Positions 19,730-21,534 of a stretch of 21,534 bases of DNA are shown here, piece by piece. A program made the translations under genes and the position numbers. Source of the DNA: a virus; IMG/VR virus record IMGVR_UViG_3300044960_000543, positions 1 through 21,534 of that record; one strand, 5' to 3'. The notes below the pieces were generated by a model. It did not search any database. It had not been told where the DNA came from and worked only from the letters and a program-made list of their open reading frames with translations. How positions within the stretch are numbered: position 1 is the first letter of the stretch; each line of letters begins with the position of its first letter.

Positions 19730-21534
19730 ATGGGCGGCGGCGGAAAGCGCGGCGGCTCGTCATCCTATGTCGTCGGCCACCGTTATTACGCCGGCCTGCA
19801 CCTGGCGATCTGCCACGGGCCGGTGGATGCGGTGACGCGCATCATCGTCGGCGAACGCACGGCCTGGAGCGGCAACGTCACGTCATCCCAGACGATCTAT
19901 GTCAATGCGCCGGAACTGTTCGGCGGGGATTCGCGCGAGGGCGGCGTCCAGGGCTACGTCGAGATCAAGATGGGTGGCGCGGGGGAAACGGTATCGGGTT
20001 ATCTGCAACAGAAGCTCGGCGGCGTCATTCCGGCCTTCCGAGGCGTGGTGTCGATCATCGCCCAGCAGTGCCTGCTGTCGGCGATGAACCCCTACATCAA
20101 GCCCTGGAGCGTCGAAGCGCGGCGCATCCCGGCTCCGGCCGCCCTGGGAAATGGCAACATCAATGGCGATGCCAACCCGGCGCACATCATCTACGAGTGT
20201 CTGAACAACGCGACGTGGGGGCTTGGCTACGCCGCCAGCGAGATCGATGCGAGCAGTTTCCAGACCGCGGCCAGCACGCTGGCCTCTGAGCAGTTCGGCC
20301 TGTCGATCTTGTGGGATCGAGAGCAGCCGTTGGAAGAGTTCATAGCCGAAGTGCTGCGGCATATCGACGGCACGCTCTATGTCCATCCGCGCACAGGGAA
20401 GTTTGTACTCAAGTTGGCACGAGCCGACTACAACGTCTCCAGCCTGCTGGTGCTCGATGCCTCGAACATTCTTGAACTGGAAAGCTTCTCGCGGCCCTCA
20501 GAATCGGAACTCGTCAATCAGGTCACCGTCCGCTACCGTGATCGTTCCACTGACAAGGAGGCCGCGATCACGGTGCATGATCTGGCTGCGCTGGAACTGG
20601 CGGGCGGCGTGGTGTCCTCGGCCACGGTCGACTATCCCGGAATCAGCAATGGCAGCCTGGCCTCACGGGTCGCGCTGGGCGATCTCAAGCAGTTGTCGGC
20701 GCCGCTCGCCAAGGCGACGTTGATCGCCAATCGGCAGGCATCCAACCTCAATATCGGCGACGTGTTCAAGTTCACCTGGCCGGAACTGGGCATCGCCCAG
20801 ATGGTTATGCGTGTCGTGCGCATCTCCTACGGCACGCTGACCGACGGCCGTGTGCGGATCGAGTGCGTGGAGGACATCTTCGGGCTGCCATCTGCCTCCT
20901 ATGTGTCGCCGACCCCGACCTCGTGGGCATCGCCCCTGACTGCGCCGGCCCCCGCTCCGTATCGCCGGCTGGGTGAAGCGCCGTGGTGGGCGGTGGTCAA
21001 ACGACTGGTCGGAGAGTCGGCCACGGCACGAGCCGAACTCGATCCGCAAGGCGGCTTCCTGGTCGCCTGTGCCAGCCGGCCATCGGGCGATTCGCTCAAT
21101 GTGAAGCTCTTGACGCGCCAGGGCAGCGCCGCCTACGCCGAAGTGGATACGATGGGCTTCACCCCGAATGCGACGGTGACCAATGCCATCGACGAGCAGA
21201 CCACGGTGCTTGCCATCGGCAACGGCCAGGACCTGGACGTCGTGAAACTCGACACCTACGCCTATCTCGACAACGAAATCGTGGCGGTGAAGGCCATCGA
21301 TCTCGTGGCTGGCACGGTCACGGTGGAGCGCGGTGTGCTCGACACGGTCCCGGCACCGCACGCAGCCTTGGCGCGCATCTGGTTCGCCGATGCCCTGGAG
21401 GCGCTGATCACGGAGCAATATCTCTCCGGCGAGTCCTTGCAGGTGAAGATGCTGCCGGCGACCGGACTCGGCCGGCTGGCGGAATCAGCCGCACCGGCGG
21501 ACAGTTATACGTTTGCCGGGCGCATGATCCGCCC
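19730..21534 (+). CDS. Tail hub / tip protein (Phage-tail_3 type), C-terminus beyond window
   Basis: The ATG at 19730 directly follows the previous stop (TAAATG), with GGAG inside that gene. At least 601 codons are open to the right edge, so it is truncated by the window. The protein starts MGGGGKRGGSSSYVVGHRYY, then AGLHLAICHGPVDAVTRIIV, WSGNV and FGGDSREGGVQGYVEIKMGG. Further on are AIIYE-like NPAHIIYECLNNATWGLGY, EQFGLSILWDREQPLEEFI and RHIDGTLYVHPRTGKFVLKL. These match the Phage-tail_3 family of baseplate/hub proteins, functionally comparable to lambda J or GTA tip proteins. It probably forms the central hub of the tail tip, where receptor contact and membrane penetration begin. The family assignment is strong. 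Confidence 0.9.
   Translation, partial: MGGGGKRGGSSSYVVGHRYYAGLHLAICHGPVDAVTRIIVGERTAWSGNVTSSQTIYVNAPELFGGDSREGGVQGYVEIKMGGAGETVSGYLQQKLGGVIPAFRGVVSIIAQQCLLSAMNPYIKPWSVEARRIPAPAALGNGNINGDANPAHIIYECLNNATWGLGYAASEIDASSFQTAASTLASEQFGLSILWDREQPLEEFIAEVLRHIDGTLYVHPRTGKFVLKLARADYNVSSLLVLDASNILELESFSRPSESELVNQVTVRYRDRSTDKEAAITVHDLAALELAGGVVSSATVDYPGISNGSLASRVALGDLKQLSAPLAKATLIANRQASNLNIGDVFKFTWPELGIAQMVMRVVRISYGTLTDGRVRIECVEDIFGLPSASYVSPTPTSWASPLTAPAPAPYRRLGEAPWWAVVKRLVGESATARAELDPQGGFLVACASRPSGDSLNVKLLTRQGSAAYAEVDTMGFTPNATVTNAIDEQTTVLAIGNGQDLDVVKLDTYAYLDNEIVAVKAIDLVAGTVTVERGVLDTVPAPHAALARIWFADALEALITEQYLSGESLQVKMLPATGLGRLAESAAPADSYTFAGRMIR

Noticed and set aside
1-21534. CRISPR arrays, tRNA or rRNA genes, insertion sequences, integrase or attachment sites
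   Set aside because: No repeat-spacer periodicity, no tRNA-like cloverleaf, and no transposase or integrase protein pattern was seen on either strand.

Overview
The window is the structural half of a lambda-like, long-tailed (siphovirus-type) phage or prophage. It is GC-rich, densely packed and shows betaproteobacteria-like codon use. No host gene, integrase, tRNA or attachment site is present, so host assignment (a GC-rich proteobacterium, perhaps a betaproteobacterium) and prophage status are inference.

Left end (1-1829, minus strand): five small leftward genes. One is cut by the window edge, one has a C-terminal DUF3489 domain, one is a DUF6900-type protein and two are unnamed. Four of the five are preceded by a copy of the same 74-75 bp leader, which is the most unusual non-coding structure in the window. 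The gap at 562-603 also holds a stem-loop with a lambda cosN-like motif.

Divergent gap (1830-1944): it separates the leftward cluster from the rightward late operon and contains a TTGAT-N4-ATCA palindrome directly before the first late gene.

Head module (1945-10416, plus): small and large terminase subunits; two short tail-fibre-like proteins in an unexpected place; gpW-type joining protein; portal; S49 prohead protease with an internal in-frame scaffold start; decoration protein; major capsid protein; FII-like joining protein and a tail-terminator-like protein. Apart from the two inserted fibre-like genes and the loss of a recognisable FI/Z, the order follows lambda A-W-B-C/Nu3-D-E-FII-U.

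Tail module (10422-21534, plus): a small DUF7210-like protein; tail tube; a G/GT chaperone pair joined by a -1 frameshift at a perfect T7 slippery site; a DUF6441-like protein; tape measure; two tandem, distantly related structural proteins; a large tail-tip protein; a DUF2163/BR0599 (gpL-like) protein with four cysteines suited to an Fe-S cluster; two small tail proteins; and the start of a large Phage-tail_3 hub protein that runs off the right edge. The tip resembles gene-transfer-agent tail tips more than lambda M-L-K-I-J.

From 1945 to 21534 almost every junction is an ATGA or TGATG overlap or a gap under 40 bp, and I see no internal terminator, so these genes look like one late transcription unit. 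Part of what makes the window interesting is non-standard gene content inside a standard scaffold: repeated leaders, head-located fibre-like proteins and paired tip proteins.
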